64,000 nt of DNA from Acetobacter farinalis (GTDB taxonomy: Bacteria; Pseudomonadota; Alphaproteobacteria; Acetobacterales; Acetobacteraceae). Positions 28,845 through 38,053 of the stretch are shown here, piece by piece. Under the pieces are notes generated by a model. It was not told the origin of the DNA. It saw only the letters and a program-made list of their open reading frames with translations, and did not search any database. The position numbers and the translations under genes are program-made. Numbering within the stretch: the first letter of the stretch is position 1; the number at the start of each line of letters is the position of its first letter. Location of the stretch: NCBI RefSeq assembly GCF_011516935.1, contig NZ_WOTF01000004.1:62001-126000 (forward strand). The letters run 5' to 3'.

Positions 28845-30386
28845 ATGAAAGTTCTGGCGGTTCACCCCAGTGCCCTGATGTACACCAAGGTTTTTCTCAG
28901 GCTCGAGCCCCTCGGGCTGGAACTGGTGGCCGGTGCCGCGCGTGATGCCGGGCACGATGTGCGGATTATTGATCTTCAGGTTGAAAGCCATAAGGATTAC
29001 TGGGCGCTTCTTGAAGATTTTCAGCCTGATGTTGTCTGTTTTTCAGGGAACTATCTGGCCAATGTACCGGAAATTATTGATTTGTGCCGTGCCACGCGGG
29101 TGCGGTGCCCCAGTATTTTCCAGTTTATTGGTGGTCACTCTGTTTCCTTCATTGCGCGGGATGTGCTGGCCCTTTCCGAGGGCGCTGTGAACTGCATCCT
29201 GAAAGGGGAGGGCGATGCCTCTGTCGGCCTGCTGCTGGACGCGGTGGCGGAGGAGAAAGACCTGCTTACGGTGCCGGGGGTTGTCACCATGGAGGGGGAA
29301 GGGCCAGCACCGGTTTTTGTAGACTCCCTCGACACAATCCGCCCGGCGCGGGATCTGCTGCGGCACCGCAACAAGTATTTTATCGGAACACTGGACCCGG
29401 CAGCTTCCATCGAGTTTGCGCGCGGCTGCCCGTGGGACTGCACGTTCTGCTCCGCCTGGACCTTCTATGGCCGCTCCTACCGCACCGCCAGCCCGACCGT
29501 GATTGCGGATGAACTGGAAGAGATCAAGGAACCGGGCATCTTCATAGTGGATGATGTGGCCTTTGTGCATGAAGAGCACGGCATGGCTATTGCCAATGAA
29601 ATCAAGAAACGGGGCATCAAGAAGGAATATTATCTGGAAACGCGGGCGGATGTGCTGCTGCGGAACAAGGAGGTGTTCAAGGTCTGGAGCGAAATCGGCC
29701 TTTCCTACATTTTCATCGGGATGGAAGCGGTGGATGAGGAAGGGCTGAAGCAGTTCCGCAAGCGTGTCTCACTGGACAAGAATTTTGAGGCGCTGGAGTA
29801 TGCGCGGTCTCTGGGGCTGATTGTTGCCATCAATATTATTGCCGACCCTTCATGGGACCGCAGCCGGTTTGAGGCGGTGCGGCAGTGGTGTCTGGAAATT
29901 CCGGAAATCGTCAATATTTCCGTCACCACCCCGTATCCGGGCACGGAAATCTGGCACAAGGAAGCACGCCGCCTGACCACGCGGGATTATCGCCTGTTTG
30001 ATATCCAGCATGCCGTGCTTCCCACAAAACTGCCGCTGCCGGAGTTTTATGAAGAACTGGTCAAAACCCAGCAGGTGCTGAACACCAAACATATGGGGTG
30101 GGAAGCGCTGAGGGATACAGCCGGGATTGCGGGCCGCCTGCTGCTGAAAGGGCAGACAAACTTCCTGAAAATGCTGTGGAAGTTCAATTCTGTTTTCAAC
30201 CCTAAGTTGCAGCTTGCCGACCATATGCGCAAGGCTCGGTATCTGATGCCCATCCAGCCGGATGTCGTAAGCTCCGTGGACCGGAAAGACCTGTATGTTC
30301 ATGGTCCGGGCGGACGCAAGACCCGTGCGCTGGATGATGAAACAGAACAGTTTGTTGATAAAACCCGCATGAGCGAAGAAGTCTGA
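28845..30386 (+). CDS. hpnR: B12-binding radical SAM protein, probable hopanoid C-3 methylase HpnR
   Basis: A 513-aa protein with an N-terminal cobalamin-binding domain (residues 1-150), a radical SAM domain with the cluster motif C195-x3-C199-x2-C202 (ARGCPWDCTFC) and a helical C-terminal region. The N-terminal phrasing (VHPSALMYTKVFLRLEPLG, IDLQVESH) matches my recollection of HpnR, which methylates hopanoids at C-3 using methylcobalamin and SAM. 3-Methylhopanoids are known from acetic acid bacteria and methanotrophs. It stands alone, not in an hpn cluster. Corrinoid synthesis is encoded about 11 kb downstream, which fits a B12-dependent enzyme. The general family is certain and the hpnR name is likely. 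Confidence 0.85.
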   Translation: MKVLAVHPSALMYTKVFLRLEPLGLELVAGAARDAGHDVRIIDLQVESHKDYWALLEDFQPDVVCFSGNYLANVPEIIDLCRATRVRCPSIFQFIGGHSVSFIARDVLALSEGAVNCILKGEGDASVGLLLDAVAEEKDLLTVPGVVTMEGEGPAPVFVDSLDTIRPARDLLRHRNKYFIGTLDPAASIEFARGCPWDCTFCSAWTFYGRSYRTASPTVIADELEEIKEPGIFIVDDVAFVHEEHGMAIANEIKKRGIKKEYYLETRADVLLRNKEVFKVWSEIGLSYIFIGMEAVDEEGLKQFRKRVSLDKNFEALEYARSLGLIVAINIIADPSWDRSRFEAVRQWCLEIPEIVNISVTTPYPGTEIWHKEARRLTTRDYRLFDIQHAVLPTKLPLPEFYEELVKTQQVLNTKHMGWEALRDTAGIAGRLLLKGQTNFLKMLWKFNSVFNPKLQLADHMRKARYLMPIQPDVVSSVDRKDLYVHGPGGRKTRALDDETEQFVDKTRMSEEV

Positions 30387-30404
30387 GGCCCGCTGAGTGC
30401 GGGG

Positions 30405-31082
30405 TCAGGCGCTGGAGGACGGCTGATATGCAACCTCTGGTGGCGGAAAGCTGAAGGCCCCGGCTGTATAGCTTTCAATCACCGCGCTGATCGGCGTGCC
30501 GTCCTGCCGGGAGAGGGTGGCATGGTGGCGGAAAAGCAGAGGTGGAAACTCAAGGGGCAACCCACTTCCCGTCGGGAGCGGCCCCAGTTCCCACCCGGCA
30601 GGCAGGGCGGACCAGAGCCGTTCCGCCTGAACAAGCTGGCGCGTGAAGGCCAGAGCCGCGGTTACGCGCCCGAACGGGGTTTCTGTGGTGTCCAGCTCCT
30701 CATTCATCGCCGGGGTGAGGCGCGCCGGGAGATACCAGTTTTCCGCTTCAGACAGCACAATAGGCCCACACATAAGCCGCACATGCCGGTAACGGAGGGT
30801 GCCTGCCGGCACGGATGCAGGCAGGCGTAACGCCGCCTGAAGGTTTGGGGGGCAGGGGCGTGGCGGTGTGCGCAGGTTGACCGCCCGGAGTGTAGGGGGG
30901 GAGGCCAGACGATGCCGCTGGCTCCACTCTTCCAGCGTGCGCGTGGCGCTGGCGCTGCCGAGAAGGGTTGCATCCAGCGTGTTGAGGAGTGCTGTCAGCA
31001 TCAGCCGGTGCAGGGGGGTATCCCGCCAGCAGGCTTCGGGCTCAGGCGGCGGGGCGGCAGAAGGAAGAGGCATATCCGGCAT
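30405..31082 (-). CDS. UbiC/chorismate-lyase-like protein (tentative)
   Basis: A 225-aa cytoplasmic protein without clear identity. The order of segments resembles the chorismate lyase fold: an N-terminal helix with SATRTLEEW, a strand with RYRHVRLMCG, then AENWYLPARLTP and ELDTTETPFGRVTAAL, and a C-terminal HATLSRQDGTPISAVIESY. UbiC proteins have a comparable Arg-bearing strand, an LG(x)3L element and a final Glu. If real, it could supply 4-hydroxybenzoate for ubiquinone, which these organisms need in quantity. The match is by pattern only. It converges on hpnR with an 18-nt gap. The N-terminus is Pro-rich. Confidence 0.55.
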   Translation of the reverse strand: MPDMPLPSAAPPPEPEACWRDTPLHRLMLTALLNTLDATLLGSASATRTLEEWSQRHRLASPPTLRAVNLRTPPRPCPPNLQAALRLPASVPAGTLRYRHVRLMCGPIVLSEAENWYLPARLTPAMNEELDTTETPFGRVTAALAFTRQLVQAERLWSALPAGWELGPLPTGSGLPLEFPPLLFRHHATLSRQDGTPISAVIESYTAGAFSFPPPEVAYQPSSSA

Positions 31083-31300
31083 GGCGGGTATCTTACCTTG
31101 CGTGGCCTGTTCTGCCGAGGGGGCAGAGAGGGGCTGTTTGACAGAAGCGGACTATGCCGGAAAGGCGGGGGCGCTTTTTTCTCGCAGGAAGGGCTTTTTG
31201 CACCAGCACCTGTTGGGGTAGACGTTGGAGATCTGCTCTGGACGTCTGCCCTGGCGGACTGGTGCGGGAGCGTGTGGATTTCAGAAAGGGCAATGTGAGA

Positions 31301-31513
31301 ATGGCAACAACAGAAACAAGCTTTATGGTGGAAGGCATGACCTGTGAGGGGTGCGTTTCCTCTATCAAACGCGCGTTGGCCGCTGTTGATGGCGTAGAGG
31401 CTGTTGATGTCACCCTTGCCACGGGCGACGTGAAAATTGTGTATGATCCCGCACGCGCCGGGATATCCTCTTTGCAGAATGCCATTCTCGGGGCTGGCTT
31501 CGACGTAGGCTGA
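31301..31513 (+). CDS. Heavy-metal-associated (HMA) domain protein, CopZ-like
   Basis: A 70-aa single HMA domain with the metal-binding loop GMTCEGCVSS (CxxC) and the typical beta-alpha-beta-beta-alpha-beta pattern (VEAVDVTLATGDVKIVYDP). Such proteins chaperone copper to P-type ATPases or act as small metal-binding subunits. ATG 31301 was chosen because the domain begins at once; upstream codons in the same frame are not protein-like. No copper ATPase or copper regulator is adjacent, so its partner must be elsewhere. Confidence 0.88.
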   Translation: MATTETSFMVEGMTCEGCVSSIKRALAAVDGVEAVDVTLATGDVKIVYDPARAGISSLQNAILGAGFDVG

Positions 31514-31660
31514 AGGGCGCACCCTGTTTGGCGTGCGGCTTTGTCATGCGGTGCGCACGGAGGGGCTTTGCCCTGCTTACTCTATGCGCACACCGCGAGG
31601 CATGGCAGGGTTGGCAGCCTGAATGCGGCATCGGGCTGCCCGGCGCAAAAGTGTGAGGAA

Positions 31661-31978
31661 ATGGTCAGCGTGGTTGTGAGACGGAACAGCAAGATAATCG
31701 GCTTTGGAGTGATGCTCACCGGCCTCGCACTGCTGGGGGGATGTTCTTCCGAAACAGGCCGCGTGCCTTTTGTGGATACGGATGTGTCCTGCCTGAGAAA
31801 GCAGATGAAGGGGCCGATGTTCCTCAGCTTTCCTCTGGCGGCCAATACCTGCCAGCGCATGAGCAATCATAATTTCATTCTGAATGAAAAAAATGCGCAT
31901 CCGCTGCCGCTGAACCTGAAAGACGCGCCAGACCTGCAAAAGCAGGCGGATGAATACGGATACAGCTACACCAAGTAA
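31661..31978 (+). CDS. Small hypothetical lipoprotein
   Basis: A predicted lipoprotein of about 105 aa. Basic residues (RRNSK) precede a hydrophobic core and the lipobox LLGGC, with Cys at about residue 28. The mature part is short, with two more Cys residues, and resembles nothing I can name. ATG 31661 has GTGAGGA just upstream; an ATG at 31541 in the same frame would bury the signal and is rejected. It lies 147 nt after the HMA gene on the same strand and converges on the HNH gene. Confidence 0.72.
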   Translation: MVSVVVRRNSKIIGFGVMLTGLALLGGCSSETGRVPFVDTDVSCLRKQMKGPMFLSFPLAANTCQRMSNHNFILNEKNAHPLPLNLKDAPDLQKQADEYGYSYTK

Positions 31979-32015
31979 CACTGGGGGTTAGGGGCAGACT
32001 GCTCTCACAGCGGGG

Positions 32016-32579
32016 TCAGCTGTCCAGTTCTGTGTCCCAGTAGAGGTAGTCGCGCCAGCTTTCATGCAGGTAATTGGGCGGGAAGGCGCGCCCGTTATCC
32101 TGAAGCTGCCAGGATGTCGGGCGGGTAGGGCGCTGCCGGGGCACCATGTTGATGGTGTGAGGCAGGTGCGGACCTTTCCGCAGATTGCAGACACCACAGG
32201 CTGTCACAACGTTTTCCCATGTCGTGCGGCCGCCCTTGCAGCGGGGGATGACATGGTCAAATGTCAGGTCCGGGGCTGGAAGTTTGTCCCCGCAATACTG
32301 GCAGGAAAAATTGTCACGCAGGAAAACATTGAAGCGGGTGAAGGCTGGCTTGCGGGCGGAGGGAACATAGTCTTTCAGGGCGATGACGCTGGGAAGACGG
32401 AAAGTCTGATGGGGGGAGTGTACTTCCGCATCATATTCACTCAGCACCGAAACCCGGTCCAGACATACGGCCTTGATACTATCCTGCCAGGACCAGAGAG
32501 AGAGGGGGAAGTAGGAGAGCGGACGAAAATCCGCGTTCAACACCAAAGCCGGAAAATTCAGCATACTGCCGTCAGCCAA
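32016..32579 (-). CDS. HNH endonuclease family protein
   Basis: A 187-aa protein with a complete HNH nuclease domain. A CxxC pair (CQYCG), the HNH core LTFDHVIPRCKGG with Asn in WENVV, and a second Cys pair (CGVCNLRKG) hold the structural zinc. The N-terminal part (LNFPALVLNADFRPLSYFP) is typical of a widespread single-gene HNH family in alphaproteobacteria whose physiological role is not established. No methylase, restriction or phage gene is nearby, so a housekeeping role is more likely than restriction. It diverges from gluQ across 213 nt of AT-rich DNA. Confidence 0.86.
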   Translation of the reverse strand: MADGSMLNFPALVLNADFRPLSYFPLSLWSWQDSIKAVCLDRVSVLSEYDAEVHSPHQTFRLPSVIALKDYVPSARKPAFTRFNVFLRDNFSCQYCGDKLPAPDLTFDHVIPRCKGGRTTWENVVTACGVCNLRKGPHLPHTINMVPRQRPTRPTSWQLQDNGRAFPPNYLHESWRDYLYWDTELDS

Positions 32580-32792
32580 GACGCGCCTCCTTGGTGTAGT
32601 GAGGGCGCAACTTCAAAGCTGGCGTAAAAACTCGTAACGGAACGCCGGCGGAAGTGCGTCGTCGAGATCAATAACGCAGCGAGTATTGCAGATTGACTGA
32701 TTTCTGGCAAGAAATCGTACAAGTATTTAATAAAACAGTATTATTATCATTCTGTGAAACCTGTGTGACTGTTATCGTGATGCGCTGTAACA

Positions 32793-33755
32793 ATGACTGA
32801 GCGTTCCTGGAACACCCGCTTTGCCCCCAGCCCGACCGGCTTTTTGCATCTGGGGCATGTGGCCTCCGCTCTGGCGGGCTGGGTGCATAAAGGGCCGTAC
32901 GGCACATGGCTGGTGCGGATGGAAGATATTGACCCGCAACGCTGCCGTGAAAGCTACATGACAGCCCTGCTGGACGATCTGGAATGGCTTGGCCTGCGCT
33001 CTTCCCGGCCTGTGTTGCGGCAATCTGCCAACATGGCGGCGTATCGGGCCACTCTGGAGCGGCTGGACCAGATGGGAGTGCTGTACCCCTGTTTCTGCAC
33101 CCGCTCCGATATTGCGCGGGAGTTTGCCGGCATGATGTCCGCCCCGCACACCGCGCCGGATGGCAGCCTGCGTTATCCCGGTCTCTGCCGACATCTCTCC
33201 GAGGGGGCGCGGGCAGCAGCTCTGGCCGAGGGCAGGCCGCATGTGCTGCGGCTGGATATGGCGCGGGCGCTGGAGGTGGCGCGCGCATTAGAGGGGGCAC
33301 AAACACATACGGCAGCCTCAGGGGCAGGATCAGGTGTTACGGGGTGGCAGCCTGCGGAGCCCGGCACAGGGCACGGCATATGGCCGCTGACCTATACAGA
33401 CCTTGAACGTGGCATAGTCCGTTGCCAGCCCGACCTGTTTGGGGATGTTGTTCTGGCCAGACGGGATGTGCCCGCATCGTATCATCTCTGTGTCACGCAT
33501 GATGATGCGGCACAGGGCATCACGCTGGTGACACGCGGGGAGGACCTGCGGGCGGCAACAGACTTGCATCGTCTGCTCCAGGCCCTTATGGGCTGGCCCA
33601 CGCCGGCGTATCTGTTTCACCCGCTGTTATGTGATGCCGAGGGGCGGCGTCTTTCAAAACGGGACGGGGCCAAAGCCGTGCGCAGTATGCGCATGGCGGG
33701 GTTGACGCCGGAAGATGTCCGCCGTGCGGCCGGGTATCCCGGCGTATTTTGGTGA
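32793..33755 (+). CDS. gluQ: Glutamyl-Q tRNA(Asp) synthetase
   Basis: A GluRS-like catalytic core without an anticodon-binding domain (320 aa). It glutamylates the queuosine base at the tRNA-Asp wobble position. The HIGH motif is HLGH (about residues 20-23) within RFAPSPTGFLHLGH, and the KMSKS-like motif is RLSKRDG. The zinc ligands are suggested by YPCFCTRSDI and RYPGLC. An Ala/Gly/Thr-rich insert of about 25 residues (around TAASGAGSGVTG) makes it slightly longer than the E. coli protein. A terminator follows. Confidence 0.92.
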   Translation: MTERSWNTRFAPSPTGFLHLGHVASALAGWVHKGPYGTWLVRMEDIDPQRCRESYMTALLDDLEWLGLRSSRPVLRQSANMAAYRATLERLDQMGVLYPCFCTRSDIAREFAGMMSAPHTAPDGSLRYPGLCRHLSEGARAAALAEGRPHVLRLDMARALEVARALEGAQTHTAASGAGSGVTGWQPAEPGTGHGIWPLTYTDLERGIVRCQPDLFGDVVLARRDVPASYHLCVTHDDAAQGITLVTRGEDLRAATDLHRLLQALMGWPTPAYLFHPLLCDAEGRRLSKRDGAKAVRSMRMAGLTPEDVRRAAGYPGVFW

Positions 33756-33834
33756 TAATTTCACAATTTTTTCATGAAATTTGAAACAGGAAGGGGTTTC
33801 GCCGGTTCCGCCGGGGGAAGAAGCGCATTACTGT

Positions 33835-33854
33835 ACCGGCCCTAGCCGGTTTTT
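33835..33854 (+). terminator. Intrinsic terminator after gluQ
   Basis: A 6-bp GC stem (33835-33840 with 33845-33850) with a CCTA loop is followed by TTTT. It lies 80 nt after the gluQ stop and 72 nt before the aminotransferase start. An AT-rich inverted repeat (33757-33763 with 33775-33781) also sits right after the gluQ stop. Confidence 0.75.
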
Positions 33855-33896
33855 CATATCATCAGGCCATGCTCCGGCGGCGTAAGGTGGGGCTGA

Positions 33897-35129
<1,233 letters not shown>

Positions 35130-35133
35130 GGCC

Positions 35134-36339
35134 ATGGCGCGCTCTTTCGCTCATCGGCTGGAGGGGCTGCCTGCTCCGGCCACCATTGAAATGGCGCGTC
35201 GTGCCCGTGAACTGCGGGCGGAAGGCCGACCGGTTATTTCTCTGGCGCTGGGGGAGCCGGACTTTCCCACACCGCCTGCCGTGGTTGAGGCCGCACATGC
35301 CGCGGCTCTGGCCGGGCAGACAAAATATCCACCTGTGGACGGCACCCCTGCGCTCAAGGCCGCCATCGCGCGCAAGTTCGCGCGGGAAAACGGGCTGGAC
35401 TATGCGCCGGATGAGATCATGGTCTCCAACGGTGGCAAGCAGGTGATTTTCAATGCCTTCATGGCCACCCTGAACCCTGGTGACGAAGTGGTGGTGCCCA
35501 CGCCCTACTGGGTCAGCTACCCGCTGATTGCCCGCATGTTTGGCGCGGTGCCGGTTTTTGTGCCTTGTCGGGAGGAAGATGGCTTCAGGCTGGATGCGGA
35601 GGCGGTGGCTGCTGCCCTTACGCCAAAATCCCGCTGGCTTGTGCTGAACTTTCCCAATAATCCGACCGGTGCGGTTCTTGCGGCGGAAGACCTTCAGGCC
35701 ATTGCCGCGGTTTTGCGCCAGTATCCGGATGTCTGGATTCTGTCAGACGAGATTTATGAACATCTGGTGTTTGATGGCGTTCGTTCAGCCTCTCTGGCGG
35801 CGCTGGCACCAGATTTGAAAGACCGGATCATCACGCTGAACGGTGTGTCCAAAGCCTATGCCATGACAGGCTGGCGCGTGGGGTTTGCCGGTGGGCCGAA
35901 GGACCTGATTGCCGCCATGCGGGGTGTGCAGGGCAATACCACATCCGGTGTCTGCACCATCGCGCAGGCGGCTGCTGCCGCCGCGCTGGATGGTCCGGCT
36001 GATCTGGTGCGGGAAATGGCGGCAACCTATGGCCAGCGCAGGCAGAAGGTGGTGGACGCGCTGCGGCGTATTCCGGGTCTGACCTGCGCCATGCCGGAGG
36101 GAGCATTCTATGCGTATCCCGGTGTGGCCGGGTGCCTTGGCCGCACCAGCGCGGGGGGCGCGCGTCTGGAAACAGACAATGATTTTGCTCTGGCCTTTCT
36201 GGATGAAGAATATGTCGCAACCGTTCCGGGGAGCGCCTTCGGGCATTCTCCGTATCTGCGTCTGTCCTGCGCCACGGGGGAGGCGGATCTGATGGAGGCG
36301 TGCCAGCGTCTGGAACGGTTTGTGGGGAACCTGCGCTGA
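35134..36339 (+). CDS. Class I aminotransferase, tandem paralogue
   Basis: A 401-aa aminotransferase clearly paralogous to the upstream gene. Both share KAYAMTGWR around the PLP lysine (K240 here), GEPDFPTPPAVVEAA, NFPNNPTGAVLAAEDL and DEIYEHLVFDG. Spacing is 4 nt, so the two form one transcript. Differences in the substrate-facing segments (for example NTTSGVCTIAQAA against the upstream [13 protein letters not shown]) suggest different amino acids or different expression roles. A GC hairpin follows the stop. Confidence 0.92.
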   Translation: MARSFAHRLEGLPAPATIEMARRARELRAEGRPVISLALGEPDFPTPPAVVEAAHAAALAGQTKYPPVDGTPALKAAIARKFARENGLDYAPDEIMVSNGGKQVIFNAFMATLNPGDEVVVPTPYWVSYPLIARMFGAVPVFVPCREEDGFRLDAEAVAAALTPKSRWLVLNFPNNPTGAVLAAEDLQAIAAVLRQYPDVWILSDEIYEHLVFDGVRSASLAALAPDLKDRIITLNGVSKAYAMTGWRVGFAGGPKDLIAAMRGVQGNTTSGVCTIAQAAAAAALDGPADLVREMAATYGQRRQKVVDALRRIPGLTCAMPEGAFYAYPGVAGCLGRTSAGGARLETDNDFALAFLDEEYVATVPGSAFGHSPYLRLSCATGEADLMEACQRLERFVGNLR

Positions 36340-36359
36340 AACAGCCCGGATGCTTCAGC

Positions 36360-36379
36360 CTGCCGGGGTGGCCCGGCAG
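36360..36379 (+). terminator. Hairpin after the aminotransferase pair
   Basis: A perfect 8-bp stem (36360-36367 with 36372-36379) with a GTGG loop lies 21 nt after the stop, between convergent genes. There is no U-tract, so Rho-independent termination is only possible. Confidence 0.45.
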
Positions 36380-36445
36380 CGCTGGGTGGGGCGGCTGATC
36401 TTCAGGGGGTCGCGCCCGGCGTTTTCTCCGCGCGCGGGTATTTTT

Positions 36446-37015
36446 TCAGGATGAAACCGTGCGCAGAAAGCGCAAGGTTTTCTTGCCGGCGTTCAGATAC
36501 GCATAGGTCTGGGCGCTGTTATAGATGGTGAAATCATTGGCCTGAACGAGCTGGGTTTCGGTATCGAATTCCAGCGTCAGGGCGCCTTCCAGCACAAAAA
36601 TCATTTCATGCCAGCCTTCCGGGTCGGGCTCCGCCTGATAGCGTTCCCCCGGTGCGAGAGACCACAGCCAGAGCTGGGTGTCCTGCCGGGCCGGGGCTGC
36701 TCCCAGCAGGGTTGCCTTGCTGGCCGGGCCGCTGCCGCGCCACATCACTTCCTCAATACGGCGCAGTTCCCGGTCCGGGTTGCTCACCAGCTTGAGAAAT
36801 GTGGTGTCCAGCGCCTCGGCCAGACGGTCCAGACTGCCAAGGCTGATATTCGCGGTGCCCGCTTCCAGACTCACAATCATGCGCCGGCTGATGCCGGAGG
36901 CTGTTGCCAGAGCATCCTGACTCAGGCCGGCTTCCTTGCGCAGGCGGCGCAGGTTTGTCCCCACATATTTCAAAACATCAGAGCGTGGGGGTTGATTGTG
37001 CATTATACTGCTCAT
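36446..37015 (-). CDS. XRE-family regulator with C-terminal cupin domain
   Basis: A transcription regulator of about 189 aa. The N-terminal helix-turn-helix (LRRLRKEAGLSQDALATASG, then SRRMIVSLEAG) is followed by a cupin ligand-binding domain (PEGWHEMIFVLEGALTLEF and ANDFTIYNS). Such XRE-cupin proteins usually sense small molecules and control a neighbouring transporter or catabolic gene. It is divergent from an EamA exporter whose start is only about 14-26 nt away, so it very likely regulates that gene and itself. Starts at 37015 and 37003 are both possible; neither has a good ribosome binding site. Confidence 0.88.
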   Translation of the reverse strand: MSSIMHNQPPRSDVLKYVGTNLRRLRKEAGLSQDALATASGISRRMIVSLEAGTANISLGSLDRLAEALDTTFLKLVSNPDRELRRIEEVMWRGSGPASKATLLGAAPARQDTQLWLWSLAPGERYQAEPDPEGWHEMIFVLEGALTLEFDTETQLVQANDFTIYNSAQTYAYLNAGKKTLRFLRTVSS

Positions 37016-37029
37016 ATACGCTTTTAACC
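37004..37029. promoter_or_regulatory. Compact divergent promoter/operator between XRE-cupin and EamA genes
   Basis: The starts of the two divergent genes are 14-26 nt apart. The gap contains TATACT (plus, 37004-37009), a possible -10 element, and reads TATAAT on the minus strand overlapping the alternative ATG at 37003. No Shine-Dalgarno sequence is visible for either gene, so leaderless or very short leaders are possible. This is the likely operator for the regulator, by inference. Confidence 0.4.
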
Positions 37030-37944
37030 ATGACCAACATGCCCCACACCTCAGGCTCCCATGCCAGAGTCCTGTCAAAACAGGAGATCATACTTGTCCT
37101 GATCACCATGCTGTGGGGGGCAACGTTTCTTATCATTCATCATACCATGGAACATACCGGCCCGCTGTTTTTTGTGGGGGTGCGGTTTATCACGGCAGGG
37201 TTGATGTCCGTGCTGCTCTTCCGCAAGTCTCTGGGCGGGATGACGCGGTATGAGCTCAAGGCGGGGAGCATGATTGGTGTGGGGGTTTTTCTGGGGTACA
37301 CGTTCCAGACCCTTGGCCTGAAAACCATTCCCAGCAGCCAGTCCGCATTCATTACGGCGCTGTATGTGCCGATGGTGCCTTTCCTTCAGTGGGCCGTGCT
37401 CCGGCGCAGGCCGCATATGATGAGCTGGGTGGGCGTGCTGGTGGCGTTTGTGGGGCTTGTGTGCCTCACGGGGCCGGATGCTGTCAGCGGCCTGAGCTTC
37501 AGCCCCGGCGAGATTGCGACCCTGCTTGGTGCCGTCTCCATCGCGGGCGAAATCATTCTTATCAGCCGGTACGCCGTGCGGGTGGACAGCCGCAGGGTCA
37601 CGATTGTGCAATTACTGGTGGCGGGCCTGCTGGCGCTGGCCTTCATGCCTGTGGCCGGAGAGCATGTTCCGGCGTTTTCATGGGTCTGGGTGGTGTCTGG
37701 CGTGGGGCTGGGGGTGATGAGCGCCGTGATCCAGTTCGCCATGAACTGGGCGCAGAAAACCATTTCCGCCACGCGGGCAACAGTGATTTATGCCGGTGAA
37801 CCCGTTTGGGCCGGGCTGGTGGGGCGCATGGCCGGAGAGCGGCTGCCGCCACTGGCCATGGTGGGAGCGGGGCTGATTGTGCTGGGTGTTCTGGCCAGTG
37901 AGATCAGGCTGACACGCAGAAAGAAAGAGCCTGAATTTTCATGA
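37030..37944 (+). CDS. EamA/DMT superfamily exporter
   Basis: A 304-aa inner-membrane protein with ten predicted helices in two EamA repeats (MLWGATFLIIHHTMEHTG in the first; EIATLLGAVSIAGEIILISR in the second). The C-terminal ATVIYAGEPVWAGLVG is a typical family motif. DMT exporters often expel amino acids or metabolites. Control by the adjacent divergent XRE-cupin protein is likely. The start is ATG 37030 or 37039. Confidence 0.9.
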   Translation: MTNMPHTSGSHARVLSKQEIILVLITMLWGATFLIIHHTMEHTGPLFFVGVRFITAGLMSVLLFRKSLGGMTRYELKAGSMIGVGVFLGYTFQTLGLKTIPSSQSAFITALYVPMVPFLQWAVLRRRPHMMSWVGVLVAFVGLVCLTGPDAVSGLSFSPGEIATLLGAVSIAGEIILISRYAVRVDSRRVTIVQLLVAGLLALAFMPVAGEHVPAFSWVWVVSGVGLGVMSAVIQFAMNWAQKTISATRATVIYAGEPVWAGLVGRMAGERLPPLAMVGAGLIVLGVLASEIRLTRRKKEPEFS

Positions 37945-38053
37945 GGAGCGGTTTGAGCGCCCTGTGCACGAACGCTCCCTGATAAACCAACCGTAAGGGC
38001 ATGATCCGTAGGGAAAGCGGGTCTGTCAGAGTTTGTGAATTCTCTTCAGCCCG

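Noticed and set aside
32016-32579. Restriction or phage-type HNH nuclease system
   Set aside because: There is no methylase, terminase or other mobile-element gene nearby, and the protein matches a widespread chromosomal HNH family.
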